DNA of 64,000 nucleotides from Pseudogemmobacter lacusdianii (GCF_030848395.1 NZ_JAVDBT010000001.1:248001-312000); one strand, 5' to 3'; counted from the stretch's first letter, positions 16,895 to 26,367 are shown. Numbers and translations are program-made. The notes: generated by a model from the letters alone, not told the origin.

Positions 16895-18172
16895 TCAGCC
16901 CATCGCCTGATCGAGATCGGCGATGATATCCTCGACATTCTCAATCCCGATCGAGAGCCGCACCATATTCGGCGGTGCGCCAGCAGCGATTTGCTGCGCA
17001 GGCTCCAACTGGCGGTGCGTGGTCGAGGCGGGGTGGATGATCAAGCTGCGCGTGTCACCCAGATTCGCCACATGGCTGAAGAGCTTGACCTTATTGATCA
17101 GATCCACACAGCCGTCATAGCCCGATTTCAGCGAGACGGTGAAAAGCGCACCTGCGCCCTTGGGCACGATCTTCTTGGCGCGCTTGTAGGACGGGCTCGA
17201 CTTCAGGCCAGCATAAGACACCGCCTCGACGCGAGGGTCCTTCTCCAGCCATTCCGCAACCTTACGGGCGTTGGCGACATGGCGCTCCATCCGCAGGCCA
17301 AGGGTTTCAATCCCCATCAGCGTGTAATGCGCGCCTTGCGGGTTCATCGTCATGCCCAGATCGCGCAGGCCCACCGCGATTGAGTGGAAGGTGAAGGCCA
17401 TGCCGCCCAAGGCCGGGTGGAAGGTCAGCCCGTGATAGGCGGGCTCGGGCTGCGACAGGCTGGGGAACTTATCATTCGCCGACCAGTTGAACCGCCCTGA
17501 GTCGACCACGATCCCGCCGGTCACCGTGCCATTGCCGGTGAGGTATTTCGTCGCCGAATGGACCACCAAAGTGGCACCGAGTTCAATCGGTTTGCACAGC
17601 CACGGCGTGGCGGTGGTGTTGTCGACGATCAGCGGGATGCCCTTGCGATCGGCGATCTTGGCCAAGGCCGGGATATCGGTGACATAGCCACCGGGGTTCG
17701 CAATGGTTTCGCAGAAAATCGCGCGGGTGTTCTTGTCGCAAGCCTTCGCGACCGCGCCCAGATCATCGGTATCAACGAATTTCGCCGACCAGCCGAAGCG
17801 TTTGATCGTCTGGCTGAACTGGGTCATCGTGCCGCCGTAAAGCCTTGACGAAGCGACGATATTCTTGCCCGGCCCCATCAGCGGGAAAAGCGCCATGATC
17901 TGCGCCGCATGGCCGGAAGAGCAGGCAATCCCGCCCGCACCGCCCTCAAGCGCAACAACGCGATTGGCCAAGGCGCTGACGGTCGGGTTGGTCAGGCGCG
18001 AGTAGATGTAACCGATTTCTTCAAGGTTGAAGAGCTTGGCGGCATGGTCAGCATCGCGGAAGACATAGGCCGTGGTCTGATAGATCGGCACCTGCCGCGC
18101 GCCGGTCGCGGGATCAGGCGCCGTGCCGGCATGAATGGCAAGGGTATCAAAACCCAAAGGTGTGTCTGACAT
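16895..18172 (-). CDS. metY: O-acetylhomoserine sulfhydrylase (aminocarboxypropyltransferase)
   Basis: 425 residues, the length of MetY rather than the shorter MetB/MetZ. It begins FDTLAIHAGTAPDPATGARQVPIYQTTAYVF, contains the PLP-binding lysine in HSATKYLTGNG, and has the expected GAHYTLMGIETLGLRMERH region. PLP-dependent gamma-replacement of O-acetylhomoserine with sulfide gives homocysteine for methionine synthesis. Start is the ATG at 18172 with GGAGG 6 bases upstream. Diverges from a LysE-type exporter gene. Confidence 0.94.
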   Translation of the reverse strand: MSDTPLGFDTLAIHAGTAPDPATGARQVPIYQTTAYVFRDADHAAKLFNLEEIGYIYSRLTNPTVSALANRVVALEGGAGGIACSSGHAAQIMALFPLMGPGKNIVASSRLYGGTMTQFSQTIKRFGWSAKFVDTDDLGAVAKACDKNTRAIFCETIANPGGYVTDIPALAKIADRKGIPLIVDNTTATPWLCKPIELGATLVVHSATKYLTGNGTVTGGIVVDSGRFNWSANDKFPSLSQPEPAYHGLTFHPALGGMAFTFHSIAVGLRDLGMTMNPQGAHYTLMGIETLGLRMERHVANARKVAEWLEKDPRVEAVSYAGLKSSPSYKRAKKIVPKGAGALFTVSLKSGYDGCVDLINKVKLFSHVANLGDTRSLIIHPASTTHRQLEPAQQIAAGAPPNMVRLSIGIENVEDIIADLDQAMG

Positions 18173-18324
18173 GCAGTCCTCCGATACTGGTTGCGCGCGA
18201 CGTTAGGGGAGGGTTGCCGTAACGGCAATAACAGAAGCAATTGGCTGAGCCGGCGACCCGCGAGATGGCGTGGCCGTCCTCTTTCAAAGGGCCAGCAGAG
18301 AATATTTTGTCACCGACACAACAA

Positions 18325-18354
18325 TTTCGCAGCCAAATCGAAAAGCCTGCGCAA
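18325..18354. promoter_or_regulatory. Imperfect dyad between metY and lysE-type gene (possible operator)
   Basis: TTTCGCAGCC and GCCTGCGCAA form an 8-of-10 inverted repeat with a 10-base A-rich spacer, ending 10 bases before the exporter start. Lrp-family proteins often bind such A-rich dyads next to LysE genes, but no regulator is adjacent. Confidence 0.3.
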
Positions 18355-18364
18355 TGATTGCGTC

Positions 18365-18964
18365 ATGACCTATGACCTACTTATCGCTTTGATCGGTTTT
18401 GGCCTCGTGACCTCGGTCACGCCGGGGCCGAACAATATGATGCTTTTGGCCAGCGGGGTGAACTTTGGCCTGCGGCGGACTTTGCCGCATATGCTGGGGA
18501 TCAGCATCGGCCATGCTTTGATGGTGTTTCTGGTCGGCCTTGGCGTCGCCGGCATCTTCACTGCTTGGCCGCCCAGCCTGACGCTGCTGAAGATCGGCTC
18601 GGTGGCCTATATGCTGTGGCTGGCGTGGAAGATCGCCCATTCCGGCGCGCCGGGTGAGGGGACATCGCGCGCAACGCCGATGACCTTCCTGCAAGCGGCC
18701 GCCTTCCAATGGGTCAACCCCAAGGCTTGGACCATGGCCTTGGGCGCAGTCACCGCCTATGTCGCCACCCCCTCGGCGCTGGCCTATCTGACCATCGCGG
18801 TGGTCTTCATGGTGGTGAACTTCCCCTCGGTGATGATCTGGGCGGCGGCGGGGCAGGTGTTGCGCGGCTGGCTCGACCACCCGAAGCGCCTAAGGGCCTT
18901 CAACTGGACCATGGCAGCACTTTTGGTGCTGTCGCTCTGGCCGGTGGTGACGCTGAAGCTTTAG
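18365..18964 (+). CDS. LysE/RhtB family amino-acid exporter
   Basis: 199 residues from the ATG at 18365, where the family sequence begins (LLIALIGFGLVTSVTPGPNN); a frame opening at 18191 would add a hydrophilic 58-residue extension. The SVTPGPNN loop, about six membrane helices and QWVNPKAWTMALGA are characteristic. Exports amino acids or derivatives such as homoserine lactone; being divergent from metY makes a homoserine-related substrate plausible but unproven. Its stop overlaps the convergent glycosyltransferase-like gene by 4 bases. Confidence 0.9.
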   Translation: MTYDLLIALIGFGLVTSVTPGPNNMMLLASGVNFGLRRTLPHMLGISIGHALMVFLVGLGVAGIFTAWPPSLTLLKIGSVAYMLWLAWKIAHSGAPGEGTSRATPMTFLQAAAFQWVNPKAWTMALGAVTAYVATPSALAYLTIAVVFMVVNFPSVMIWAAAGQVLRGWLDHPKRLRAFNWTMAALLVLSLWPVVTLKL

Positions 18965-19983
18965 CGCAGCCAGAGGCCCTCACGGCGCAGGGTATTGCGG
19001 ATCGCTTGTTCGCGGCGCGGCAGATCATTGCGGTCAAAAAGCCCGCGCGCTTTGCGGCCTTTGTTTTGGTAAATCATCAGCTTGGCTTGCGGCCAGTCGC
19101 GCAGGATCCGCCGGTTGGGCTTGTTCGCAGCCACGGCTTCCAGCATCGCAACCGCCGCATCGCTCTCGCGCGCATAGAGAAGCGGCAGGCTGCGGTAATG
19201 GCAGGTCACATCACCGTCGAGCCCCGCCAGCCCCGGACCGGGGCGCCCGCCGCCAAAGCTTTGCACCACCAAGGGCAAGGCGATCTGGTCAAGCCACGGG
19301 TAGATTTCCTGCAAGATCAACTCTTCCGGCGGATTGTCGCGGATCTCGCGCGCAAATTCCACAAAGCGCGCGCCAAAGCTTTGCGGGCTGTCGTGGAAGA
19401 ACCATCCGGCGTTGAAGTAAAGGTGGCGCTGCCAATAATCCTCGGGCTGGCTTGGGTCGAGCGATGCGGCGTAATCCACCCCAAATCGCTCATAAAGCGC
19501 GCCCCAAATCTGTGCATAGCTGGGGCCATATAGCTCCACCTGCGGCCAAGTCGCCTCACGTCGCATCGAGGCCGAGGGTTTGGTGAAATCAATCTCCAGC
19601 GCACCAAGATCGCCAGTGATCAGCGTATCCGTATCAAGGAAAAGAAACGGCCCTTCCGGCAAAGCCGCCAGTCCTTCGATCTTATTGCCATGCGGATAGC
19701 TTGCACCGAAGACCTTGCTCTCAAAGGGCAAAATCTCGGCTCCCAGCTCTTGGAGCCGCTCGCGTAAGCGCTCGTCCGAGACCCTTGGATCCTCAGGCCA
19801 AAGCGGCCCCGGCTGCGGCTCCATAAAGCAAAGCCGCCCGGCAAAGCCCGGATTGCTGGCCCGTAGCGAGGCCGCCAGCAGCAAGGCCTCATAACCAAGC
19901 CGCCCCTCTTGCAGCACCGCTGCGATGGTGAAGGGCGTTTGCGAGCGCACAGGCATCGGCTGGGCAGGCTTAGGCTGGGTCAC
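18961..19983 (-). CDS. Glycosyltransferase-like protein with DxD motif
   Basis: 340 residues from a GTG at 19983 that follows AAGGA by 7 bases; a TTG at 20004 is the upstream alternative. An FLDTDTLITGDL segment near residue 110 matches the DxD metal/nucleotide-sugar motif of GT-A enzymes, and HLYFNAGWFFHD resembles the acceptor loop of GT8-like proteins. No membrane helix or signal peptide is seen. Nothing nearby indicates a polysaccharide pathway. Donor and acceptor unknown. Confidence 0.65.
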   Translation of the reverse strand: MTQPKPAQPMPVRSQTPFTIAAVLQEGRLGYEALLLAASLRASNPGFAGRLCFMEPQPGPLWPEDPRVSDERLRERLQELGAEILPFESKVFGASYPHGNKIEGLAALPEGPFLFLDTDTLITGDLGALEIDFTKPSASMRREATWPQVELYGPSYAQIWGALYERFGVDYAASLDPSQPEDYWQRHLYFNAGWFFHDSPQSFGARFVEFAREIRDNPPEELILQEIYPWLDQIALPLVVQSFGGGRPGPGLAGLDGDVTCHYRSLPLLYARESDAAVAMLEAVAANKPNRRILRDWPQAKLMIYQNKGRKARGLFDRNDLPRREQAIRNTLRREGLWLR

Positions 19984-20055
19984 GGCGGGTTCCTTTTTCC
20001 GCAAAGGCCCCCGAGAGGGGCAGGGCGGCGCGGGCCGCGCTGCCGGGCAGGGACG

Positions 20056-20850
20056 TCAGCGCGGGGTGAAGCGCAGCGAAAGGCAGGACATGCCGCCGTC
20101 GATCTTGGCGCATTCGCTGTTGCCGATCTCAACCACATCATAGCCCGCCGCCACCAGTCGATCCCGCGTGCGCGGAAAGCCAGCCGGGAACAGGACCTTG
20201 TCGTTGAACCGGATTGCATTGGCCGAGGCTTCCTCGCCTTCCGCAACCGCAATCACCCGGTAATCGGCAAAGCAACCCGAGGCCGCCAGCCGGTCGGTCG
20301 AGAGCACCGTCTCGCCATCCATCAAGCTGCAATCGGTTTTGAAATGCAGCACGCCGGGCGGCGTGTGCAACTCGCGCACCGTGTGACCCCAGTCCGAAAC
20401 CAGCCGGGTCAGTTCCGCCACGCCTTCACCATTGGTGCGGGCCGAGCGACCCACAAGGATCTCGCGCTCGGTCACCAGAATATCGCCGCCTTCGATGAAG
20501 CTCTCGGCCCCTTCAATCCGGCGGATCTCAGCGTAAAGCTTCTCCAGATGCGGCGCCATTTCCGCCGCTTCCCCCAGACGCGAAGGCGCACCGGGGCGCA
20601 TGATCACAGCCCCCTGCGGCAGGCACAAAGCGGTGTCCTCGACAAAGACCGAATCCGGGTAATCCTCTAGCGCGCCCAGCTCAATCACCGTGGCGCCGGT
20701 CGCCTTCAAAGCCGCGATGTAATCGGCGTGATGCGATTGCATCAGCGCCAGATCAGGGTTGCCGGTATCCACAGCGCGCAAACCCCGGATGATGCTTTGC
20801 GCGGGGCGGCGGGTGATGGCATGGGTGAAGCGGAAAGAATGATCGGTCAT
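20056..20850 (-). CDS. ddaH: N(G),N(G)-dimethylarginine dimethylaminohydrolase
   Basis: 264 residues from the ATG at 20850, in line with bacterial DDAH (about 255). The deeper open frame to 21267 runs through the tRNA-Tyr gene and is not coding. It is a guanidino-modifying pentein: FVEDTALCLPQGAVIMRPG, ESFIEGGDILVTEREI, the catalytic histidine in GVLHFKTDCSLMDG and the nucleophilic cysteine in DGGMSCLSLRF near the C-terminus. The enzyme hydrolyses methylated arginine to citrulline and dimethylamine. It is 72 bases upstream of the glycosyltransferase-like gene on the same strand. Confidence 0.9.
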   Translation of the reverse strand: MTDHSFRFTHAITRRPAQSIIRGLRAVDTGNPDLALMQSHHADYIAALKATGATVIELGALEDYPDSVFVEDTALCLPQGAVIMRPGAPSRLGEAAEMAPHLEKLYAEIRRIEGAESFIEGGDILVTEREILVGRSARTNGEGVAELTRLVSDWGHTVRELHTPPGVLHFKTDCSLMDGETVLSTDRLAASGCFADYRVIAVAEGEEASANAIRFNDKVLFPAGFPRTRDRLVAAGYDVVEIGNSECAKIDGGMSCLSLRFTPR

Positions 20851-21185
20851 GATGGGCTTTCTGAAATTTTGCCTCACCCTGACATAGAGAATGCCCTCTC
20901 GCAATCTTGGCGCTTGGACGCGGGCCATGCCCCATCTGAGAAGAGAGGCGCGCAGCGTCCGAATCGCACTGCCAGCCCAATTTGGTGCAAAGCGGCTCTG
21001 CCACGCCCAAAGCGGGCAAGGCGCCAAGACCTCTAACAGAACAAGCAAAGCCACCGAAAACAGTGGTATATTCAACCGGTTGTAGGGGGATCGTTTCGGG
21101 GAAGCTTCGGTTCTAAGATAAATCCGGTTCGCGCATCCCGGCCCGCAGGCCTTCTGACATCGGACCACCATCCGCAGGAAGGGGA
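20851..21185. other. Intergenic region between ddaH and tRNA-Tyr; no gene seen
   Basis: 335 bp without a credible coding frame. It contains the 10-bp palindrome CAACCGGTTG (about 21074-21083) beside an A/T-rich stretch GTGGTATATT. Promoters for ddaH are expected here but none is convincing. Confidence 0.5.
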
Positions 21186-21269
21186 TGGTGGGTGACCCTG
21201 GAATCGAACCAGGCGTGGGTCGCCCCGGCGGAGTTACAGTCCGCTGCCGCACCTTGCAGCTCGTCACCC
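21186..21269 (-). tRNA. tRNA-Tyr (GUA)
   Basis: On the minus strand the acceptor stem is GGGTGAC/GTCACCC with an encoded CCA end. The anticodon stem GCGGA/TCCGC encloses CTGTAAC, giving anticodon GUA. A long variable arm (class II) and GGTTCGATTCC T-arm are present. 84 bases. Confidence 0.97.
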
Positions 21270-21366
21270 GATGGGGCGGGGTTTAGCGGGGGGTTCTCAG
21301 GGCGTCAAGGGTGGAACGTGCAGCTTTTGCAAGCTATAGGGAAGAAATGAAAATCGGAGATGCGCG

Positions 21367-22155
21367 ATGAAGCCGGGGTCGGTTAAGCCCACATGGATTG
21401 TGGACAAGGAACGCAGGGCGAAAGCCGAGGCGAAAGAGACGGTTTGGCTCTTTGGTCTGCATGCGGTGCGCGATGCGCTGCTGAACCCCAAACGCAAAAA
21501 ATTGCGGCTGTTGGTGACGAAAAACGCGCTCGACCGGCTGGGCGATGCGGTGGCCGAATCGGGAATCACCCCCGAGATCGAAGATCCGCGCAAATTCTCG
21601 GCCCCCTTGGAAGAGCATTCGGTCCACCAAGGCGCCGCTTTGGAAGTGAAGCCTTTGGATTGGGGCTCGCTGGCCGATGTGGCGGTTTCGGGCGAGGGCG
21701 CACCTTTGGTCGTGCTTTTGGACCGGGTGACCGATCCGCATAACGCCGGCGCCGTCTTGCGCTCGGCCGAGGTGTTCGGCGCCCGCGCGGTGATCGCGCC
21801 CCGCCACCATTCCGCGCCCGAGACCGGGGCCTTGGCCAAAACCGCCAGCGGCGCTTTGGAGCGTCAGCCCTATCTGCGCGTGACCAACCTCGCCGATACG
21901 ATGGCCGAGCTGAAGGGCATGGGCTATATCCTGATCGGGCTCGATGGTGAGGCCGAGCTCACCCTGCCGCAAGCGCTTGAGCAAGCCGGCACCCGCGCTT
22001 TGGCGCTGGTGATGGGCGCGGAAGGACCGGGTCTGCGCGATAAAACCCGCGAGACCTGCGATATGATCGCGCGCATCCCCTTCGCGGGCGGCTTTGGCAG
22101 CCTCAATGTCTCGAACGCTGCCGCCGTGGCGCTGTACGCCGCATCCACGCGCTAA
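21367..22155 (+). CDS. rlmB: 23S rRNA (guanosine-2'-O-)-methyltransferase RlmB (TrmH/SpoU family)
   Basis: 262 residues. An N-terminal substrate-binding domain starts at WLFGLHAVRDALLNPKRK. The SPOUT catalytic domain has motif 1 DPHNAGAVLRSAEVFGA, motif 2 LALVMGAEGPGLR and motif 3 IPFAGGFGSLNVSNAAAVALY. RlmB methylates G2251 in the ribosomal P loop. The family also includes tRNA methylases, but the N-terminal domain and length favour RlmB. Starts at the ATG at 21367, next to the divergent tRNA-Tyr. Confidence 0.88.
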   Translation: MKPGSVKPTWIVDKERRAKAEAKETVWLFGLHAVRDALLNPKRKKLRLLVTKNALDRLGDAVAESGITPEIEDPRKFSAPLEEHSVHQGAALEVKPLDWGSLADVAVSGEGAPLVVLLDRVTDPHNAGAVLRSAEVFGARAVIAPRHHSAPETGALAKTASGALERQPYLRVTNLADTMAELKGMGYILIGLDGEAELTLPQALEQAGTRALALVMGAEGPGLRDKTRETCDMIARIPFAGGFGSLNVSNAAAVALYAASTR

Positions 22156-22280
22156 GGCGCTTCTGATCACGCTTGCGCGAGCGGGCTTTAACCAAAGGTT
22201 TAGGGTTCTAAATGTAGATCATGAGGCGGCGGCCGGAACGCCCCGCCTTGCGTATCTACTGTCCCTCGTTCCGCAACTTT

Positions 22281-22314
22281 TGCGCCCGGCCCCCTAGGCT
22301 CGGGCGCTTTTTTC
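22281..22314 (+). terminator. Terminator after rlmB
   Basis: GCGCCCG (22282-22288) and CGGGCGC (22301-22307) form a stem followed by TTTTTTC. It lies 16 bases upstream of the next start, separating the two plus-strand genes. Confidence 0.8.
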
Positions 22315-22329
22315 TGATTGGCTGGTGCG

Positions 22330-22749
22330 ATGAGCGAGAGTGAAACAATCCGTCAGATCCTGACTCAAAGCCGCCGCATCGCGGTGGTAGGCTGGTCACC
22401 AAAGCCCGACCGCGCCAGCCACCGCGTTGCCGCCTTCTTGGCTGCAAGCGGCTATGAGGTGATTGCGGTGAACCCGGGCGTGGCGGGCCAAGAGGCGTTG
22501 GGCCGGGTGGTGCGCGCCTCGCTGGCCGAGGTTGTCGAGAAAGACGGCCCCATCGATATGGTCGATGTCTTTCGCCGCAGCGAAGAGGCCGGCGCCGTGG
22601 TGGATGAGGCGATCGCGCAAGGTGCGAAATCAGTCTGGTTGCAGCTTGGCGTGATGGATGACGCGGCCATGATGCGCGCCCGCGACGCTGGGCTTTTGGC
22701 GGTGCAAGATCATTGTCCCGCCATCGAGCTCCCGCGCCTAAAACTCTGA
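22330..22749 (+). CDS. CoA-binding domain protein (YccU-like)
   Basis: 139 residues from the ATG at 22330. A Rossmann-like CoA_binding fold: IAVVGWSPKPDRASHRVAAFL with the phosphate-binding glycine turn, GYEVIAVNPG, IDMVDVFRRSEEAGAVVDEAI and SVWLQLGVMDDAA, ending with a DHCPAIE motif. Standalone proteins of this type bind CoA or acyl-CoA; biochemical role unknown. The preceding terminator means it has its own promoter in the 16 bases plus terminator region or is read through. Confidence 0.88.
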   Translation: MSESETIRQILTQSRRIAVVGWSPKPDRASHRVAAFLAASGYEVIAVNPGVAGQEALGRVVRASLAEVVEKDGPIDMVDVFRRSEEAGAVVDEAIAQGAKSVWLQLGVMDDAAMMRARDAGLLAVQDHCPAIELPRLKL

Positions 22750-22792
22750 TCTAAACCTAAAAAACTAGAGCGCCTTTCAGGCGCAAGCTTAT

Positions 22793-22945
22793 GTCTCGCC
22801 TCTGCGCGCCTTGCGGCGCGCAACCGGCTCGGCGTTGCCTCCGGCGGGGATATTTGAAGACAGAAAAAAGACGAGGAGGTGTCCCGCCTCATTTTCTGTC
22901 TGAAAATATCCTCTGGGGGTTTGGGGGGCGAAGCGCCCCCAAGGC
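22793..22945. repeat. Dispersed intergenic repeat, copy 1
   Basis: Contains CTCGCCTCTGCG, an inverted GCGCGCC/GGCGCGC, GCCTCCGGCGGGGATATTT, then after a hairpin-forming stretch AAAATATCCTCTGGGGG and CCCCCAAGG. The 19-base core is identical in copies near 37016 and 51308. Placed between the CoA-binding gene and hisE, both ending here. Confidence 0.8.
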
Positions 22946-22950
22946 CAGCC

Positions 22951-23277
22951 TCAGGCCTTACGGGCAGCCTTTTCGGAAATTCCCGAAGTGCCCTCACGCC
23001 GGGCCAGCTCGTCCATCACTTCTGCAAGCGAGACATCGCGGGCGGCCAGCATCACCAGCAAGTGATAGATCACATCCGCTGCTTCGGTGATCAGATGCGC
23101 GCGGTCGCCTTTGACTGCTTCGATGATCGCCTCAACCGCTTCTTCCCCGAATTTCTCGGCGCATTTCTCCGGGCCTTTGGCAAAGAGCTTTGCTGTCCAG
23201 CTGCTGTCAGGATCGGCGCCTTTGCGTGCAGCAATGGTCTCTGCCAGCCGTTCGATCGCGTTCAACTCACGGCTCAT
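22951..23277 (-). CDS. hisE: Phosphoribosyl-ATP diphosphatase
   Basis: 108 residues, all-alpha NTP-pyrophosphatase fold with [17 protein letters not shown] and the metal-binding [18 protein letters not shown]. Second step of histidine synthesis, converting phosphoribosyl-ATP to phosphoribosyl-AMP. Its ATG overlaps the hisF stop by 4 bases; it is the last his gene of this cluster. Confidence 0.96.
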   Translation of the reverse strand: MSRELNAIERLAETIAARKGADPDSSWTAKLFAKGPEKCAEKFGEEAVEAIIEAVKGDRAHLITEAADVIYHLLVMLAARDVSLAEVMDELARREGTSGISEKAARKA

Positions 23278-24035
23278 GCCAGCCTCATCGGAATGCCAGC
23301 CGCTGCCATATGGGCCTTGGCCTCGCCAATCGTATAGGTGCCAAAGTGGAAGATCGAGGCCGCCAGCACCGCCGAAGCATGGCCTTCGATCACGCCTTCG
23401 ACCAGATGGTCCAAAGTCCCAACGCCGCCCGAGGCGATCACCGGCACCGATACCGCATCGGCGACCGCGCGCGTCAAGGCTAGGTTGAAGCCCGCCTTGG
23501 TGCCATCACGGTCCATCGAGGTCAGCAAGATCTCGCCCGCCCCTTTGGCCGCCATCTGCACCGCAAATTCCACCGCATCAATGCCGGTCGCGCGCCGCCC
23601 GCCGTGGGTGAAGATCTCCCAGCGGCCGGGCTCCACCGTCTTGGCATCAATTGCCACCACAATGCATTGCGAGCCGAAATGGTCCGCCGCTTGCGCCACC
23701 ACATCCGGATTGGCGACCGCGGCCGAGTTGAAGCTGACCTTGTCAGCCCCAGCAAGCAAGAGTGCGCGCACATCTGCCACCGTCCGAACGCCACCGCCCA
23801 CCGTCAGCGGCATGAAGCACTGCTCGGCTGTGCGCGTGACCAGATCGAACATCGTGCCGCGGTTCTCTTCCGTCGCCATAATGTCGAGGAAGCACAGCTC
23901 ATCCGCGCCCGCTGCGTCATAGGCCTTTGCGGCCTCGACCGGGTCGCCGGCATCGATGAGATCAACGAAGTTCACGCCTTTCACGACACGGCCGTCGGCC
24001 ACGTCCAGGCAGGGAATGATACGGGTCTTCAGCAT
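23274..24035 (-). CDS. hisF: Imidazole glycerol phosphate synthase, cyclase subunit
   Basis: 253 residues from the ATG at 24035, the start of the conserved [22 protein letters not shown] (beta/alpha)8 barrel with catalytic Asp residues in CLDV and in [14 protein letters not shown], and phosphate-binding GGGVRT and ASGGVG loops. Works with HisH (encoded about 2.6 kb upstream in this cluster) to form IGP and AICAR. Overlaps hisE. Confidence 0.97.
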   Translation of the reverse strand: MLKTRIIPCLDVADGRVVKGVNFVDLIDAGDPVEAAKAYDAAGADELCFLDIMATEENRGTMFDLVTRTAEQCFMPLTVGGGVRTVADVRALLLAGADKVSFNSAAVANPDVVAQAADHFGSQCIVVAIDAKTVEPGRWEIFTHGGRRATGIDAVEFAVQMAAKGAGEILLTSMDRDGTKAGFNLALTRAVADAVSVPVIASGGVGTLDHLVEGVIEGHASAVLAASIFHFGTYTIGEAKAHMAAAGIPMRLA

Positions 24036-24140
24036 GGGCGTTGAATGCCGCGCTGAGGGCAAAAAGGCAAGGGGAGGCTGCGCAGGTCATGCTGCACCGA
24101 ACCCCTATGCCAATCTATCACAATCTGCTTTCCTGGGCCG

Positions 24141-25061
24141 ATGACGAAGCTGGTTTTGCTGCACAAGGCCGATTCGATCTACGAAGACGAACCTGACCGC
24201 GTTTACGATTTCCCTCGTCAGTATCTCAGTGCCATCCGGGAGGGCGTCGGAGATTGGGTCGTTTATTATGAGCCGGTGAAAGCCGGCCCGCGCGGCTATT
24301 TCGCCGCCGCCAAGATCGATCGGGTCATCCCCAAGCCTGGGGCCGAGGGCCGCTACCTCGCCCTGATCGCGCCGCAAAGCTACCTGCCCTTCGACCGTGA
24401 GGTGCCGCGGTTAATCAACGGTCGGCCGCTTGAAGCCGCCTTAACCGGTCCGGATGGGTTGCCGCGCTCAGGCGGGGCGGTGCAGCTTGCGGTGCGCCGC
24501 CTGCCCGAGGCGGAATTCGCCGCCATCGTCCGGCATGGCTTGCCAGCGGATTTGATCGAACAAGAAGCGCGCCGCTATGATGCGCCGCGTCCTGAACTGG
24601 ACGAAGCCCCTGCACCTTTCGAGCGCCCGGTGATCGAGCGGCTGGTCAGCCGGCCTTATCGCGACATTGCCTTTCGCCGCAAAGTGCGCGCGGCCTATGA
24701 TTATCGCTGCGCTATCTCGGGCCTGCGGCTGCGCAATGGCGGCGGCCGGCCCGAGGTGCAGGCGGCGCATATACACCCCGTTGCCTCTGGTGGCCCCGAT
24801 ACCACACGCAACGGCCTTGCTTTGACCGGCACATTGCATTGGATGTTTGATCGCGGGCTGATCTCGGTCGCCGATGATCACTCGATCCTTGTCTCGCGCA
24901 ATAAGGTGCCCAGCGAAGTGACAGACCGGTTGATGGCGCCCGGCGGGCGGCTCTTGCCGCCGCTCTATGCTTGGGACGCGCCGCATCCGGCGCATCTTAA
25001 GTGGCATCGTGAAAATGTCTTCGGGCAGGGGGCCTCGGAGGGCCCCTTGCCTTGGGATTAA
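24141..25061 (+). CDS. HNH endonuclease-domain protein
   Basis: 306 residues. Residues 1-170 are a family-specific region of unknown fold (begins [23 protein letters not shown]). The C-terminal third has an HNH_2-type nuclease core: [36 protein letters not shown] and [12 protein letters not shown], with the HIHP histidine, the Asn and the terminal His all present. It lies between hisF and hisA but on the opposite strand, and its stop overlaps the hisA stop by 3 bases. No cognate methylase is adjacent. Target DNA unknown; homologues occur in many alphaproteobacteria as solitary genes. Confidence 0.82.
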   Translation: MTKLVLLHKADSIYEDEPDRVYDFPRQYLSAIREGVGDWVVYYEPVKAGPRGYFAAAKIDRVIPKPGAEGRYLALIAPQSYLPFDREVPRLINGRPLEAALTGPDGLPRSGGAVQLAVRRLPEAEFAAIVRHGLPADLIEQEARRYDAPRPELDEAPAPFERPVIERLVSRPYRDIAFRRKVRAAYDYRCAISGLRLRNGGGRPEVQAAHIHPVASGGPDTTRNGLALTGTLHWMFDRGLISVADDHSILVSRNKVPSEVTDRLMAPGGRLLPPLYAWDAPHPAHLKWHRENVFGQGASEGPLPWD

Positions 25062-25777
25062 CCCTTCAGCGCTGCAATCGCCGCAGCCAGATCAATCGCG
25101 CCATCATATAGCGCGCGGCCCGAGATAGCGCCTGCGATCACGCCGGTGTCGCGCAGGGCCAGCAGGTCTTCCATCCGGCTCACCCCGCCCGAGGCGATCA
25201 CCGGGATCGAGACGGCGCGGGCCAAAGCCTCAGTTGCTTCGATATTCGGGCCTTGCATCGCACCGTCGCGGTCAATGTCGGTGTAGATGATCGCCGCCAC
25301 CCCGGCGTCTTCGAAACTGCGTGCAAGATCCGTGACTTGCACATTGGTCTCTTCGGCCCAGCCCTTGGTCGCGACAAGACCTTTGCGCGCATCGATCCCC
25401 ACGGCGACCTTGCCGGGGAAAGCCTTTGCCGCCTCGCGCACCAACGCAGGGTTCTCCACCGCCACCGTGCCCAAGATCACCCGTGCCAAGCCTTTCGAAA
25501 GCCACATCTCGATCGTTGCCAGATCGCGGATGCCACCGCCGAGCTGGGCTGGCACTTTGATCCGCGCCAAGATCGCCTCAACCGCCGCCGCATTGACCGG
25601 CTGACCGGCGAAAGCGCCGTTCAGATCGACCAAATGCACCCATTCGCAGCCCGAAGCCTCAAAGGCTGCCGCCTGTGCTGCCGGATCCTCACCGAAGACC
25701 GTGGCCTTCTCCATATCGCCGCGCAAAAGGCGCACGCATTTGCCGTCTTTAAGGTCGATGGCGGGGTACAGGATCAT
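25058..25777 (-). CDS. hisA: ProFAR isomerase
   Basis: 239 residues from the ATG at 25777 ([20 protein letters not shown]). A (beta/alpha)8 barrel paralogous to HisF, with GGGIRD, the catalytic Asp in [14 protein letters not shown] and the ASGGVS phosphate loop. Isomerises the N'-formimino-AICAR ribotide. Converges on the HNH gene. Confidence 0.97.
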   Translation of the reverse strand: MILYPAIDLKDGKCVRLLRGDMEKATVFGEDPAAQAAAFEASGCEWVHLVDLNGAFAGQPVNAAAVEAILARIKVPAQLGGGIRDLATIEMWLSKGLARVILGTVAVENPALVREAAKAFPGKVAVGIDARKGLVATKGWAEETNVQVTDLARSFEDAGVAAIIYTDIDRDGAMQGPNIEATEALARAVSIPVIASGGVSRMEDLLALRDTGVIAGAISGRALYDGAIDLAAAIAALKG

Positions 25778-25905
25778 GACGGGCTCCACTTATCGCTGGG
25801 CGCCTCCTGCCACGGGCGCGGCCAGAAGGGAAGGGACCCAACGTCACGCTTGATCGGTTGACCCTGCGGCGCAAGGATTTTTTACACCTCAGGGAGGGGG
25901 AACCA

Positions 25906-26292
25906 ATGAAGATACTTGCTCTTGCCGCCAGCTTGACGTTTTGCGCCAGCTTTGCCGCAGCCGATCCGCTGGAAGGGGTTTGGCAGACCGAGGTGGATGA
26001 TGGCGCTTTTGCCCATGTCACCATCAAGCCTTGCGGCGCGGCGCTTTGTGGCACGATCACCCAGACCTATAAGGCCGATGGCAGCACCTATGCCTCTGAC
26101 AATAAAGGCAAACAGATCGTCACTGATATGGCGGCACAAGGGGGTGGCAATTACGAAGGCTCGGTCTTCCGGCCTTCGAATGGCAAAACCTATTACGGCA
26201 CCATTGCGCTCAGTGGCGATAAGTTGCGGCTGTCGGGCTGCGTGATGGGTGGCTTGATCTGCGCCAAGCAAAACTGGGCGCGGGTGAAGTAA
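25906..26292 (+). CDS. DUF2147-family secreted protein
   Basis: 128 residues from the ATG at 25906, directly after GGGAGGGGG at 25891-25900. Residues 1-20 are a signal peptide ending FAAA. The mature domain starts DPLEGVWQTEVDDGAFAHV and has the paired cysteines of DUF2147 (CGAALCGTI and SGCVMGGLICAKQNW). Small beta-barrel fold; function unknown. Located opposite the his genes, between hisA and hisH, as in other Rhodobacterales. Confidence 0.87.
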   Translation: MKILALAASLTFCASFAAADPLEGVWQTEVDDGAFAHVTIKPCGAALCGTITQTYKADGSTYASDNKGKQIVTDMAAQGGGNYEGSVFRPSNGKTYYGTIALSGDKLRLSGCVMGGLICAKQNWARVK

Positions 26293-26367
26293 GCCGCCGC
26301 TTTTGCGCAAGCTTCGGGTCGCCGCCACGCGGCCCGAGCACTAGCCTTGGGGGCACAAGGAGGCCCC

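Noticed and set aside
18173-18364. SAM-II or SAM/SAH riboswitch upstream of metY
   Set aside because: The conserved cores of these alphaproteobacterial riboswitches were not found on the minus strand; only an ordinary leader and a dyad are visible.
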